A DNA stretch of 64,000 nucleotides from Dendrolimus kikuchii (lineage: Eukaryota > Arthropoda > Insecta > Lepidoptera > Lasiocampidae), in the NCBI GenBank assembly GCA_019925095.2, contig CM034413.1:67001-131000 (forward strand). Reading direction: 5' to 3'. Of this stretch, positions 22,050-33,259 are shown one piece after another. The first letter of the stretch is position 1; each line of letters begins with the position of its first letter. The notes under the pieces are model-generated. The model had not been told where the DNA came from. It did not search any database and worked only from the letters and a program-made list of their open reading frames with translations. A program made the translations under genes and the position numbers.

Positions 22050-22625
22050 ATATATAAAATCCTCGTGTCACAGTGTTAGTTACCATACTCCTCCGAAATG
22101 GCTTGATAGATTCTCATGAAATTTTGTGTGCATATTGGGTAGGTCTGAGAATCTGACATCTATTTTTCATCCCCCTAAATGTTAAGGGTAGTCCACCCCT
22201 AAATATTTTGTTCTTATTTTTCTAGGATACAGCATTAAAAAATACATACAACCGTAAATTTTCACCCCTTTACCATCAACCCCTATTTTTTATTCGTTAA
22301 TTATAAACTAATTTTTTTTGGCAAGATTTTTAATCTAATTTTGTCATGACTTAGAATAAAAAAATTATATTACTCTTAATTTTCCACCTCTCTTCTATCA
22401 ACCCCTATTTTTCCATCGCTATTTTTTTTAAACTATCAATCGATCAGTTATCGCCGCTAGATGTCTACCGTTGTCACCTCTCATCCAGCAAACATCACGG
22501 AGTAGGGATGAATGGGTTCCGGGATGGTTTAGATTCACAATTAGAAACTGTAGGTGGCTCTGGGACCGGGTTCTAGAATTTAATTTTTTAAAGGCAGGAC
22601 GTCTGCCGGGGCCGCTAGTTATCAT
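22050..22625 (+). repeat. Helitron-like dispersed repeat
   Basis: AT-rich body with repeated CAACCCCTATTTTT, ending GCAGGACGTCTGCCGGGGCC. Confidence 0.4.
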
Positions 22626-22894
22626 ATATAAAGATACCGCTACAAGTGAGATGATGATTGGGGGTGAACAAGTCTGAATTGTGGATGTAATATTCCGTTA
22701 CGACAATGATCCTGACTTGGTGAATATGGAACCATCTCGCGAGTTAAAAAAAAATCGTTAACCGGTTCACAATTGACGGAGAAGTCAAGTAACAAACATA
22801 CAAAAGAAAAACCTACAGGCTAATTTAGAATCTCCTTCTTTTTGAAGTCCGTTAAAAATACCCCACATCTCTGAAACTATACAGTTTTACTCTT

Positions 22895-23130
22895 ATACGA
22901 ATATATAAAGCTGAAGAGTTTGTTTGTTTGAACGCGCTAATCTCAGGAACTACTGATCTGATTTGAAAAATTCTTTTAGTGTTAGATTGCCCATTTATTG
23001 AGCAAGGCTATAAGCTATATAGCACGCTAAGACCAATAGAAGCGGAGCACCAACGAAGACTGTTTCAAAATCGGGGGGGTTTTGAAAACAAATTTCACGC
23101 GATCGACGTCGCGAGCACAGCTAGCTAGTG
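22895..23130 (+). repeat. Helitron-like dispersed repeat
   Basis: GGAACTACTGATCTGATTTG to the GAGCACAGCTAGCTAG end. A minus copy lies at 54433-54560 and a plus copy in IWS1 intron 2 at about 10925-11105. Confidence 0.4.
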
Positions 23131-23199
23131 TTTAATACAATTTTGAGGGAGAACTTATTTTTCAAGTTCCACAAGCTTGTTTTATCAGAATTTTTTTAT

Positions 23200-23502
23200 G
23201 TTTTTTTATTGCGTGAGTTCAGCAAACAGGCAGACGGCCCACCTGATGGAAAGCAACCTATGGACATTTGTAACGCCAAAGGTGCTATCAATGTGCTGCC
23301 GGTCTCTAAAGGGAAATTGGGACTTGGCCCCTAATGCTGGAACATAACTGAAGGTCGTTATGGCGGCATACTCTAGACCAGAGGTGGTCGCCATTCAGTT
23401 GGGCAAATGCCCTGTCATCTGGCTCTGGTTTGTTTGGTGGCCTCTTGGGACAGGCCGCCCCCACGCAGGAAATTGTATTCTTTCTCCGTTCCTTCACTGA
23501 TA
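23200..23502 (-). mobile_element. CR1-tailed SINE-like element
   Basis: Minus copy, GCGTGAG instead of GCAGGAG at the A-tail edge. Confidence 0.72.
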
Positions 23503-23761
23503 ATTTTCCACCTGTAGCTTAAAAGTGATGAAAATATATTTATTGACTCCGTAATTACCCAAAAACTCATTTAAACATACAAAATATAGATTTTCACTTT
23601 GAGAATAAATTTAATTTGGTTAACTAACACCTAAACTAGTTTGTCTGTTTTTGTAAGTATATTTTGGTGTGCAATAAAGTGTTATTTCTCTCGCTCTCTA
23701 AACTAGGCTGAGTCTGTTTCTTAGGTGTTACTCCCTTCCAGTGTCGTGTAAAAATTCTATG

Positions 23762-24075
23762 TTATACTAGGATATGCCCGCGAGTTCGTTCCCGCTTGAC
23801 TTTAAATTCCCGCGGGGTATCCGGGATTAAAAATATCACACATTTTATTACATTAAATTTGCTATCGATCAGTGAAAAAATCGCATAGGAATTCGACTTT
23901 TTTCAAATCTGACCATTTCAAATAATTCCTAGAAAGTTTCGCGGGATTCCGGAGATAAAAAGTAGCGCAGATTTTAAGTCTAAGAATTTGCTGTCGATCA
24001 GCGAAAACCGCATCAAAATCGGCCCAGTAGTTTTTACGTCAATCCCGAACAAATAGACAAGAAATCTAAAAAAAA
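23762..24075 (+). repeat. CCCGCGAGTTCG-type dispersed repeat
   Basis: ATATGCCCGCGAGTTCG start, CGATCAG(T/C)GAAAA twice, GGCGTAAAAACGCC end. Confidence 0.4.
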
Positions 24076-24671
24076 TATAGGCGTAAAAACGCCATTATAA
24101 TAAGGCAAACTACAACTAGAAAAAATGATTTTTCATGAAAATAGAGGTATTTTCAAAGTATTTAATTATATTCAATTTCTAATTAGGTAGCTACGCCGCG
24201 ACCGCCCCTTTGACTGTCATAACGCCCCCCATTTGCCTTTGGACCCGGTACCGCCCCCGTTGGGAACCGTAGAGTGAAAAAAACGATTGTTATGACTGCG
24301 ATTTTCAGTTCAACTTTAAAAGTAAATCTTAAGTAAAGTAAGTCTTTTTTTATTGAATATTTTAAATTAGGAATTTGCTCACCAATGGCTTTGAAGGGCA
24401 AATATTTGAATTGTTCATCAAAATGATTCAGCACAGACGAGAGCGACAAGCTTTGCATACTTCTTAGAATCGTACTTGTAAGTAGTTAAAGGCCCTACGG
24501 GAAATCCCAAAGTGAACGTTTGTTAAACAGGAATTGGTCTTGGGCAACATGAGTCATTTTTAACCAGCACATCTAGGCGGTCACCGCTATTGCTGCAGGT
24601 TTCTCTTTATTGTATCTGAATAACGCAATGCAATCATCTGCAATAACGTTACAGAAATAGTCCGTTTCGGG

Positions 24672-24790
24672 CAGAATGGTGATGGGTTTAATGCGTTTTT
24701 GAGATGCGACATTGTTAATGACGTTAAACATTGACACGTTACTTAATATACACTAATGTGGGTATTCTATAACGGTGTTATTTTTTAACG
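24672..24790. repeat. Dispersed repeat, inverse copy
   Basis: Minus-strand TTAACGTCATTAACAATGTC matches the family at 20925 and 54145. Confidence 0.45.
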
Positions 24791-24904
24791 CTATTTTAAA
24801 CATTATTCACCTTAACAAGAGTTGTCTTCCAGCAAACCTATTCACCTTCCGAGATGGGGAGAACAAGAGGCAGGAATACGTACATCAAAGTTTGTCTGTA
24901 TATA

Positions 24905-25050
24905 GGGTACTAATACCTAAATGAAGGCATAGTAGTCCCAAACTCAAAGGGCGCGGGTTGGAATTCTTACCGGAAAGCTTGCACCATATAGGCAGTTTAC
25001 TGACCTCATATCAATATTGTTGCAAGCCGAAACTAATCCTTTCCAGGTGT
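24905..25050 (+). mobile_element. Second tRNA-type SINE family, head fragment
   Basis: Contains CCCAAACTCAAAGG and GCGGGTTGGAATTC, a damaged B-box region. Confidence 0.4.
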
Positions 25051-25082
25051 TTTATTACCCCTTTGAATTTGAGTGAGTGAGT

Positions 25083-25213
25083 TTTGCTGTATACGGTTAT
25101 ACTTGTAAGAACTGTGAATTATGTGTGTGTACTTCTAATAAACTTTGTGTTAATTCCAAGGGTTTATTCGAATTTACATTCTGCAAATCCCCTACAAAAT
25201 CGTAACAATATTG
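25083..25213 (+). repeat. 3' part of a second LTR family
   Basis: Resembles the last ~110 bp of the solo LTR at 32025-32557: a CGGTTATA-type start, TTCTAATAAACT poly(A) signal, and the end CGTAACAATAT. No 5' half is visible, so this is a truncated copy against which the gypsy element now sits. Confidence 0.5.
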
Positions 25214-25247
25214 TTGTGGTTATGATGAAGGAAACATTGTGCAACAA

Positions 25248-25445
25248 TGCGGATTCATTGTATTTGAATTTAATAAATACACATGTTTGCATTTAACTTT
25301 TATTTTAATTATTCCTTTTACAATCCTCATTTCTAATTTTATCCATAAGTCTATCGTTACATTTTAAATTGAGCGAATGAATGAGGACGCGCTAGTGATG
25401 TGTACATACACTACGTCTAGTGTTGGGACACGATACCCATAAACA
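25248..25445 (-). repeat. 3' LTR of the gypsy element (198 bp)
   Basis: Starts TGTTTATGGG directly after the polypurine tract and ends GAATCCGCA. Contains ATTTATTAAATTC and no obvious TATA box. Confidence 0.88.
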
Positions 25446-25455
25446 TCCCCCCTTT
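25446..25455 (-). other. Polypurine tract
   Basis: AAAGGGGGGA reads directly into the TG of the 3' LTR, the expected plus-strand primer position. Confidence 0.85.
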
Positions 25456-25518
25456 AATAGCTTTTAATTACAAATAATATAATGACCTTTACTAACTCTA
25501 TCTTAAACTTAAAGCTAT

Positions 25519-28500
25519 CTAATTAAATGCTATGTAATCATTAAATCTAACTGGTTTCCTAACAATGCGGCCACTACTAGTCTTTATCTCATCTGTCGGT
25601 ACATTAGGTACACTCTGCTGTTCACTATTTTGATCAGTTGGTACATTAGGTACATAATCATATGTACTAGACATATCATTTTCATCATTATCTGAATTAC
25701 AAGTACTAGTTGGTAAATTATATGCATCAGGTATATGATCCATACTAAGATCTTCAGTATTTGAAGTGTTATTATTGAAAATTACATTTGAATTGAATGC
25801 AGTATTAATGAATTTTCTATTTCTTCTATACATATTACCTCTATCATCCTGCACCAAGAAAGAACGAGGTTCATTACATATCTTTATTATAGTTCCAGGT
25901 ATCCAGTTAGAATCAAGTGTCTTTTTAAAATTAATATTTTGTCCAATGACTAAATCTGAGAGTACTTTTGAGTTTTTATCATAGTATTTCTTAGTGGTTT
26001 CCATATGCTTATAATATTTATTTTGATAATGCTGATTTGATAATTTGATAACTCTTGGTTGTAACTGGTTTTTAGAAATAGGTAAAAGTGAATTTAATGT
26101 TCTAGAATATAATAATTGTGCTGGTGAGGGCATGTATGGCTTTGGGGTGTTACGATAGTTAAGCAGACCAAGATATGGGTCTGAACCATCTTCATTACAT
26201 TTCTTCATTATATTTTTAAATATTTTCACCCCACTTTCAGCTTGTCCGTTAGACTGTGAATACTTTGGACTTGTTTTAATATGAGTGAATTTATATAAAC
26301 TAGAAAATAACTTGAAATTATCAGAAGTAAATTGTGTTCCAGAATCAGTTACTACATATGCTGGTATCCCATGCCTTGCAAAAATAGACTTACAATACAA
26401 TATTACAGAGTCTGAAGTTAAATTGTCTAACTTGCACACTTCTATAAATTTTGAGTAATAATCCATAAATATCAGATAATCCTTATTATCTAATGTACAT
26501 ATATCTATACCTACTTTATACCATGGTATTATTTCTATACAATGATTAATTAAAGGTTCTTTCTGTAAATTCGGATTGTACTTGGAACATGGTTGACAAT
26601 TTTTAACATAACTTTCTATATCCTTATTTAAACTGGGCCAAAATACACATGAGCGAGCTCTGATCTTACATGTGCTTATTCCAACATGACCATTATGAAT
26701 TGTGTGCATAATTTCAGATTTTAATGAATTTGGTATTACAATTAAATTACTTTTAAACACTATACCATCTAAAAGTCCTAATTCATCTCTAAATGTCCAA
26801 AATGATTTTGTATCTTGGTCAATATCATTCACAGATTTTGGCCAACCGCTTTTTATATAAGTAATAACCTTCTGAAGTATAGGATCCAACTTGGTTGCAT
26901 TTTGTATTTTTAATAATTGAACATTAGATATTGGCAAACTATCTCTGAGTAATTTAACATGACAAATTAGGTTTTCTGTTAAGCGATTTATATTAGATTG
27001 TACTTTTTGTACACAGCTTCGTGACAGTGTATCAGCAATAAATAACATTCGGCCTGGTACATATTTTACTTCTAAATTATAACCTTGAACTGCTAACATC
27101 ATGCGTTGCAATCGAGCTGGGACTTTATATAAAGGTTTTTTAAATAATGCCTCTAGCGGTTTATGGTCAGTTTCAACCAAAACTTTACGGCCATAAGTAT
27201 ATTGATGTAATTTAGTACAACCAAAAACGATAGCAAGCATTTCCTTCTCTAATTGACAGTAATTCTGTTCTGTTGTAGTCAGAGCTCGAGAAGCAAAAGC
27301 AACAGGTTGATCATTTTGTAATATTACCGCTCCCATAGCTGTTGATGAACTATCAACAGATAATACAATATTTTGATTATTATTAAAGTATGCTAGACAT
27401 GGACTACTACACAAAGCTTTCTTTAACTTATTTGCCGCATGATCTTGGTTGCTGTCCCAAATAAACACTGTATCCTTCTTTAATAATATACGAAAGGGTT
27501 CTATTAGCTTAGAATAATTTGGAATAAAACGTGAAAGGTAGTTACACATGCCTAAAAATCTTTCCAGATCTTTTCTGTTCTTTGGATGTTCCATATCCAT
27601 GATTGCCTGAACCTTGGTTGGATCCGGAGACACACCATTCGCTGTAAATTTGTGGCCCACAAAATTTAACTCTGTTACAAAAAATTTACATTTTGATTCA
27701 TTAAATTTTATACCATTATTCAAGGCAATTTGTAAACACTGTTGTATTCTTGAGTATAATTCCTCTACTGAATTTGCATAGATGCACAAATCATCAATAT
27801 AAGGTATTACTCCTTCTACATTTTCAAACATCTGAGTAATTATTCGACTAAATTCTTCTGGAGCTGAACTCACACCAAATGGCAATCTACGGAATCTATA
27901 TCTTCCAAAAGGAGTTATGAAAGTGCACAGATCTGAACTTTTTTCATTTAAATTCAACATCCAGAAGCCATTAGAGGCATCTAGTAATGCAAACACCTTT
28001 GCATTTTGCATTTTACTTTTAATTTCATCAATAGTTGGCAACTGATATTTAGGCTGAATTATGAATTTATTTAATGCACGAGGATCTATGCAAATTCTCA
28101 ACCCTCCATTCGGTTTTCTAACAAGTACCAAATTATTTACCCATCTTGTAGGTTTTTCCACTTTTTCTATAACACCTAAACACTCCATTTTATATAGTTC
28201 CTCGCGAAGTTCAGGCAATAAGGAAAAGGGAACACGTCTCGCAGCTTGTACTACAGGCACGGCATCTTCTTTTAACTGTATATCCACAAACCCAGGTATG
28301 CAACCAAGACCTCCATCAAAAAGTTTACTGAAATCATTTTTTAATTTATGAATTAGTTTATCTACATTAGAGCTATTATATGATATATTGTATACATTTA
28401 CTAATTTTTCATTTGCTGAAATAAAATTATGTTTTAAAGATGTTTTACAACCCAGTAAAGTTGGTACATGTCCTTCAATTATAACAAACTTAACCTTATA

Positions 28501-29580
28501 TTTATTATTATTTGGATGAGTTATCTCTAAATTACACATTCCTTTAACGGGTACCCTTTTACCATCTAGTTGTACAATATTTTTGTTATATGGTAGTATT
28601 TGAGATTCACCTATCTTTAATTGTTTACATACCTCTGTTCCTATTACATTACACGCCGCTCCGGTATCAATTTTGATTGGAATTTTCTTCTCATCAATTA
28701 CAAAGTCTTGAATAATTTCATTGCCTGCATAGCCAACAAAATAATCTGAATTTTCATCTTGAGTTTCTTCAGTAATAATTTTGATTGCTTTTTGCTTTGA
28801 TGCAGTTTTCATACTACGACACTTTTTCCCAAAATGATTTTCTTTCTTGCAATTAAAACATGTTTTTCCATATGCTGGGCATTTATTCAGATCATGTGTA
28901 AGCCCACAATTCCAGCAATTTTTTATAGTCTTTTTGTTCATATTTTTATCAGACTTCATCTGATTATTGTAACATACCTCAGTTTGTCGTTCCTTTTCTA
29001 CAAATACACGTGATGCTTCTGCACTCAGTAAATATTTCATAACAAAATCCAATGTAAGTTTAGAGTCTTCTTCAGTAATTAACTTAGTTTTGTAGTTTGA
29101 GAACCTGCCATCTAATCCCGCAATTATCTTTGATACAGTAAGACTTTCTCTAAGGTCCCCTAATTCACAGGAGAGTCCAAGATTTATTACTTTTTGAAAA
29201 TATTCTTCCAATAACAAGCCATTTTGAGTGACACAAAAAAATTCGTTCCTTATTATAGTTAAATTTTTCTTGGGTGAAAAATAACCTTCAAACTTTTTTA
29301 TTACGTTGTTTAAACTCTCAGATTCTGACACGTTAAATGAATTAAACGTTTCTAATCCTTTGTCACCAATGAAGTTAAGCAATATATTGATTTTTCTTTT
29401 GTCTGAGGCCTCATCAAGCCCATTTGCCATAAGGTATATCTTGAATTTTTGTAGCCACAATTTGAAATTATCCGAAAGGTTACCTGTGAACTCCATTGCC
29501 GATAGCGGTGGAAGGTAACTGCACACACCTGACACCATGTTATTTTGTGGATTCATTGTATTTGAATTTAATAAATACAC
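25519..29580 (-). CDS. Gag-Pol polyprotein of the Ty3/gypsy element
   Basis: An uninterrupted 1353-codon frame. Two zinc knuckles: C222-C225-H229-C234 and C241-C244-H249-C254. Protease has DTGA at 305-308. Reverse transcriptase has YIDD at 594-597. RNase H starts near D743 (SVDSSS) with TDHKP at 804-808. Integrase has an HHCC zinc finger (H959, H964, C995, C998) and a catalytic D1026-D1079-E1115 triad with the standard 35-residue final spacing. Domain order protease-RT-RNaseH-integrase defines Ty3/gypsy. The first ATG lies inside the 5' LTR and the next in-frame ATGs (MNPQNN, MVSGV) overlap the LTR edge and the putative primer-binding site, so translation may really start at residue 29 (MEFTGN, 29496). 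No envelope-like ORF follows. No stops or frameshifts seen. Confidence 0.92.
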   Translation of the reverse strand: MYLLNSNTMNPQNNMVSGVCSYLPPLSAMEFTGNLSDNFKLWLQKFKIYLMANGLDEASDKRKINILLNFIGDKGLETFNSFNVSESESLNNVIKKFEGYFSPKKNLTIIRNEFFCVTQNGLLLEEYFQKVINLGLSCELGDLRESLTVSKIIAGLDGRFSNYKTKLITEEDSKLTLDFVMKYLLSAEASRVFVEKERQTEVCYNNQMKSDKNMNKKTIKNCWNCGLTHDLNKCPAYGKTCFNCKKENHFGKKCRSMKTASKQKAIKIITEETQDENSDYFVGYAGNEIIQDFVIDEKKIPIKIDTGAACNVIGTEVCKQLKIGESQILPYNKNIVQLDGKRVPVKGMCNLEITHPNNNKYKVKFVIIEGHVPTLLGCKTSLKHNFISANEKLVNVYNISYNSSNVDKLIHKLKNDFSKLFDGGLGCIPGFVDIQLKEDAVPVVQAARRVPFSLLPELREELYKMECLGVIEKVEKPTRWVNNLVLVRKPNGGLRICIDPRALNKFIIQPKYQLPTIDEIKSKMQNAKVFALLDASNGFWMLNLNEKSSDLCTFITPFGRYRFRRLPFGVSSAPEEFSRIITQMFENVEGVIPYIDDLCIYANSVEELYSRIQQCLQIALNNGIKFNESKCKFFVTELNFVGHKFTANGVSPDPTKVQAIMDMEHPKNRKDLERFLGMCNYLSRFIPNYSKLIEPFRILLKKDTVFIWDSNQDHAANKLKKALCSSPCLAYFNNNQNIVLSVDSSSTAMGAVILQNDQPVAFASRALTTTEQNYCQLEKEMLAIVFGCTKLHQYTYGRKVLVETDHKPLEALFKKPLYKVPARLQRMMLAVQGYNLEVKYVPGRMLFIADTLSRSCVQKVQSNINRLTENLICHVKLLRDSLPISNVQLLKIQNATKLDPILQKVITYIKSGWPKSVNDIDQDTKSFWTFRDELGLLDGIVFKSNLIVIPNSLKSEIMHTIHNGHVGISTCKIRARSCVFWPSLNKDIESYVKNCQPCSKYNPNLQKEPLINHCIEIIPWYKVGIDICTLDNKDYLIFMDYYSKFIEVCKLDNLTSDSVILYCKSIFARHGIPAYVVTDSGTQFTSDNFKLFSSLYKFTHIKTSPKYSQSNGQAESGVKIFKNIMKKCNEDGSDPYLGLLNYRNTPKPYMPSPAQLLYSRTLNSLLPISKNQLQPRVIKLSNQHYQNKYYKHMETTKKYYDKNSKVLSDLVIGQNINFKKTLDSNWIPGTIIKICNEPRSFLVQDDRGNMYRRNRKFINTAFNSNVIFNNNTSNTEDLSMDHIPDAYNLPTSTCNSDNDENDMSSTYDYVPNVPTDQNSEQQSVPNVPTDEIKTSSGRIVRKPVRFNDYIAFN
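29524..29537 (-). other. Candidate primer-binding site
   Basis: TGGTGTCAGGTGTG lies 8 nt inside the 5' LTR. A TGG start fits complementarity to a tRNA CCA end; the tRNA cannot be named. It overlaps the beginning of the open frame. Confidence 0.4.
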
Positions 29581-29719
29581 ATGTTTGCATTTAACTTTTA
29601 TTTTAATTATTCCTTTTACAAAGTCTATCGTTACATTTTAAATTGAGCGAATGAATGAGGACGCGCTAGTGATGTGTACATACACTACGTCTAGTGTTGG
29701 GACACGATACCCATAAACA
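29546..29719 (-). repeat. 5' LTR of the gypsy element (174 bp)
   Basis: Starts TGTTTATGGG and ends GAATCCACA in element orientation. Lacks a 24-bp internal segment present in the other LTR. Confidence 0.88.
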
Positions 29720-30695
29720 GACGGGGAGAATAGTCGAAGAGAAGACTTGACGAAATTTACCGAATGCTGCCCAGCCCAACTGAGTCCTCTTATTGCTTTC
29801 CCCTTTGGAGTTGTGGCTGCCTACCTGTATTTTCTGTCCAAGGTAGACATATTCCTGCACAACTTCCAGTGGAGTGTTGTCGACGACGTTTAGCGGACTC
29901 GGCATGACGTGTTCATTGAACATCACTATCGTCTTGTCCAAATTCATGCCGAGACCGACTGGTCGGGAAGATTCATTTAAGCTGCCCAGCATTTCGGCAA
30001 GCTCCTCCAAAGTCTCTGCAAAGACCACGATATCGTCGGCGAAACGAAGGTGAGAGATGCGCTCGCCGTTGATGTTAATGCCCCGTCCAGTACAGTCCAG
30101 AGTTTTGAAGACAACCTCCATCGCGTTGGTGAACAGTTTCGGGGAAATCACTTCCCCCTGTCTCACCCTGCGACGTAGGGGTATAGGCTTCGCCCTCCGG
30201 TCCTGGATCTGGACGGTCATTGTGGCGGCATCATAGAGTCATCTCAGCACCTCAATGTATCGCCAATCAATACGGCATCTTTGCAAAGACTCCAGAGCAG
30301 CCCAAGTCTCGATGGAGTCGAAGGCTTTCTCGTAGTCACAGCGGCTGATTATACTGTTCGATCTTTTGTATAATCTGCCGAACAGTATGGATTTGGTCTA
30401 CGGTGCTGTAGCCTTTTCGAAGCCCAGCCTGCTCCAGTGGTTGGAACTCGTGAAGTATTCTGGCGAAACGATTTGTGACTCGTGACACGACGTGAACCCT
30501 CGAAAACAACTTATAGACGTTGGTCAAGATTGAGATTGGCCTAAAGTTATTCAAGGGAGTCTTGTCACCCTTCTTTAAAAACAAGACCACCACACTCTTG
30601 CTCCGCGCCTTCGGCACAGTGCTCAGGCGGACAACGGAATTGAAGAGCTCAGCCAAAGCCTTGAGGATTCGCATTCCTCCTGCCTGCTGTCATCA
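29720..30695 (-). pseudogene. RTE-type LINE reverse transcriptase, broken
   Basis: Minus-strand RT in order: LNNFRPISILTNVYKL, PLEQAGLRKGYSTVDQIHT, YEKAFDSIETW, then RFADDI (catalytic Asp pair). The frame is shifted between the second and third blocks and a TGA follows IEVLR. The 5' end (endonuclease) and the C-terminus are missing. The downstream end coincides exactly with the gypsy 5' LTR. Typical of the RTE/BovB-like LINEs abundant in Lepidoptera, and probably the parent type of the ACAT-tailed fragments elsewhere in the window. Confidence 0.82.
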
Positions 30696-30699
30696 TATT

Positions 30700-32020
30700 T
30701 ATACCTAAATGTACATTTACATATTTCAAAATACGTAATTATTTCCTTAAAAATACATATGAAGAAGGACACAAAAAGATAAAGAACGTCCCCGTCCACG
30801 AACCTGCATCAGAAGTAACAAAAAATGACATTCGACATTTGGAAGAGAGGCGTGTTTTGATGTGTTATTGAAATCATCTTAACAAATATTATAAATACAA
30901 ATGTAAGTTTGTTTGTTACGCTTTCATCATGAAATTTTGCATACACGTCGATAGGGGGAATACAGGAAAAAACAGGATACTTTTCACTTACAAAAGTGTC
31001 TTTTCCGAGCGATAGAAAAATAAAGTTGGTGCTGCAGTCGCCATTGTTGACGTCACCGTAGCTAGTCACCCTAAAAAACACGTCGCCATTGCTATCTGTG
31101 GCTAGATTACTTTAAAATTTGAACCTTGATGACGTGGAGATGATGATGATGATTGAGATACTGTTCTCGAGAAATAAAAGAAAAATAATTCATTTACAAC
31201 ATCTACATTGATGCGAGTCGGGGGTAAAAGCTAGTATTTTTACAAAGATTATCTCTTTGTATGTATGCCAATTTTAGTAACTTGCCCATTTTTTTTGTTA
31301 ACATCTCTACGGACTCTAGTTCCGTACCCTTTTTTTGCAATTAAACTTAAGACAAAGTTTAGAAGTTGTAAATATACATACAGCAGTCACATTGTTTTAT
31401 CCTCTAAACGAGCATCGAACCTTACAAACCTCACAGATGGAACAGGTACGAAACTGCGGGGCGAAGCTAGTTCGACACATCAGCAAGCATTACAAAGTGC
31501 GTGAATTTCCTTGCCAATTAACCTTTCTTGACCCAAGCGACAGTGTCTCAGCAGAGATCAAGCTGCAGGGGCACGTCTCAGATATTATCACGACATCGCC
31601 ACTACCGTGTAGACAGGAATGTCGTCACCCACGAACAGTGCGGGTGGTTTTCGCACTTCGTTTAGTACAAGTTCAAAAAGAACCTCAAATAAATGTGCAT
31701 GCAGTGCCGGCTTTACTATAGTGCAGGTGTCGGGGGTCGCTCGCGGTCGCTGCGCCCAAGTTGTGGCCGACGCCGGGCGCGGTGGCAGAACGGGGCGCGT
31801 CACCAGCGACTCCTTTACCCTATGCCCTATACGATAACTTTGTTTCAACGTGAAATCGACTTGAAGCAGATAATGAAAGAGAGCGCGTCTCATCGGTCGC
31901 GCCAAACCTAAGAGCTGCGATCAAGTAATGACTTCGGCTTGGCTCTGCCACGTAACATTAGCTACACATATTCTGCTCAGAGGAGGAATACATATACAAT
32001 AAATCTTAACATTATTTTAC
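30700..32020. other. Intergenic, weak repeat traces
   Basis: A CAAACGTAAGTTTG-like repeat and GATGATGATGATGA at about 31140; GC-rich patch 31690-31810 with TGCAGTGCCGGCTTTACTAT, which resembles a transposon end. No supported gene. Confidence 0.4.
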
Positions 32021-32024
32021 ATAT

Positions 32025-32557
32025 TGTTACAACCTAGGCCCCGACAAAGACAAATTCCACGTACAAATCTGTAAAAGCACATTTTATTACCTGTCGGCAT
32101 TTGAGTTGATTGAAATCTTTTTACGATCGTCTTCTTTTGTTCACTTATTTATTGGCATTCGTTTCTAGTTATTATAGAGAACAGCCGATTGTTCTATTGT
32201 ATTCGTTTACGGCCACTTGCGGCTGTATAATTAGCCAGGTGTGCGGATTATGATGACTAGGAAATTGTGTGGACGTTGCAGAGCGGGAAAATTTGCGTTT
32301 GTTAAGTATAAAACGACGGCCTGATGGAGAGAGGGGGCAGTTGAGCTAAGAGTACGATACGCGCGTGACTTGTGTACATTCGGGAATCTAATCGTGACGA
32401 ACTTTGCGCCTTTTATTGAATTACGACCTTCTGCATTACGTTTGGATTTGTTGTGTTCGGTTATATTTGTACCTGTGTTATACGTGTTTGTATAGTTCTA
32501 ATAAACTCTATAATAATTCTAACAGCATTTTAATTCGAGTCCCGCTAACTCGTAACA
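32025..32557 (+). mobile_element. Solo LTR (533 bp) with 4-bp target-site duplication
   Basis: Begins TGTTAC and ends GTAACA (imperfect inverted termini), flanked on both sides by ATAT (32021-32024 and 32558-32561). Contains a TATAAAA box at about 32307 and AATAAA near 32501, the usual promoter and poly(A) layout of an LTR. No internal coding region is next to it, so it is probably the product of LTR-LTR recombination. A 4-bp duplication fits Ty3/gypsy or BEL. Confidence 0.72.
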
Positions 32558-32811
32558 ATATAAAAGAAAAGGCGTTAAAATAACACAATGGAAATAATTA
32601 TAGTTACTGCTTAAATAATAATGATTGCCCAATGTCACTCCTTTTACGTGAACACGCTTATGACGTCATGAGTTTGTATGCTCGTACGAAAGCTATGAGA
32701 TTGTGACCTTTTGTAAGATGATAAAACTATCTCAGCTGACTTCTGTTCGTTCAACTATTGAACCTTCAAACACGTCGACGCAGAGAGATCGATTTTGGCT
32801 AGGGATATTAT

Positions 32812-33097
32812 TTTTTTAATATTGCACGAGTTCAGCATACAGATGGCCCACCTGGTGGAAAGCGGTTACCATCACCTATGGACATTTGTAACACCGATGG
32901 TGCTACCAATAAGCCTGTCACTGTCTAGACTGGAACCTAGCCACTAATGCTGGAATACAACGCAAGGTTGTAATGGTGGCATGCCTGCCATAGGTATGAA
33001 CCCTACCACCTGCCTGTGGGTTGTTCTGTTCCCCTCTTACGACAGGCCGCCCCAACGCACGAAATTGTATTTCTTTTCTCCGTTCTTGCACGGATAA
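32812..33097 (-). mobile_element. CR1-tailed SINE-like element
   Basis: Minus copy with part of the central hairpin deleted. Confidence 0.7.
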
Positions 33098-33259
33098 ATT
33101 ATGATTCACATGTCGTATACTGACGCTATATCAGAAGGTTAATAAATGCGTTGCGGCCAGCATTTTAGGACCTATATATTATTTGTAATGTTTAATTAAA
33201 TAAAGATCTAAGTTACACTACATGCTTAAATACCCAATGAACCACATAGCTACAAATAT

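Larger units (their letters stand above)
25248..29719 (-). mobile_element. Ty3/gypsy LTR retrotransposon, near full length
   Basis: On the minus strand the order is: 5' LTR (29719-29546), candidate primer-binding site, one long gag-pol ORF, polypurine tract (25455-25446), 3' LTR (25445-25248). The LTRs begin TG and end CA. They are identical over the shared bases except one change in the third base from their right-hand end and a 24-bp segment missing from the 5' copy, so the insertion is young. Flanking 5-mers differ (GACGG and AACAA on the plus strand), so no target-site duplication is seen. The left flank carries the end of another LTR and the right flank an RTE pseudogene. Confidence 0.9.
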
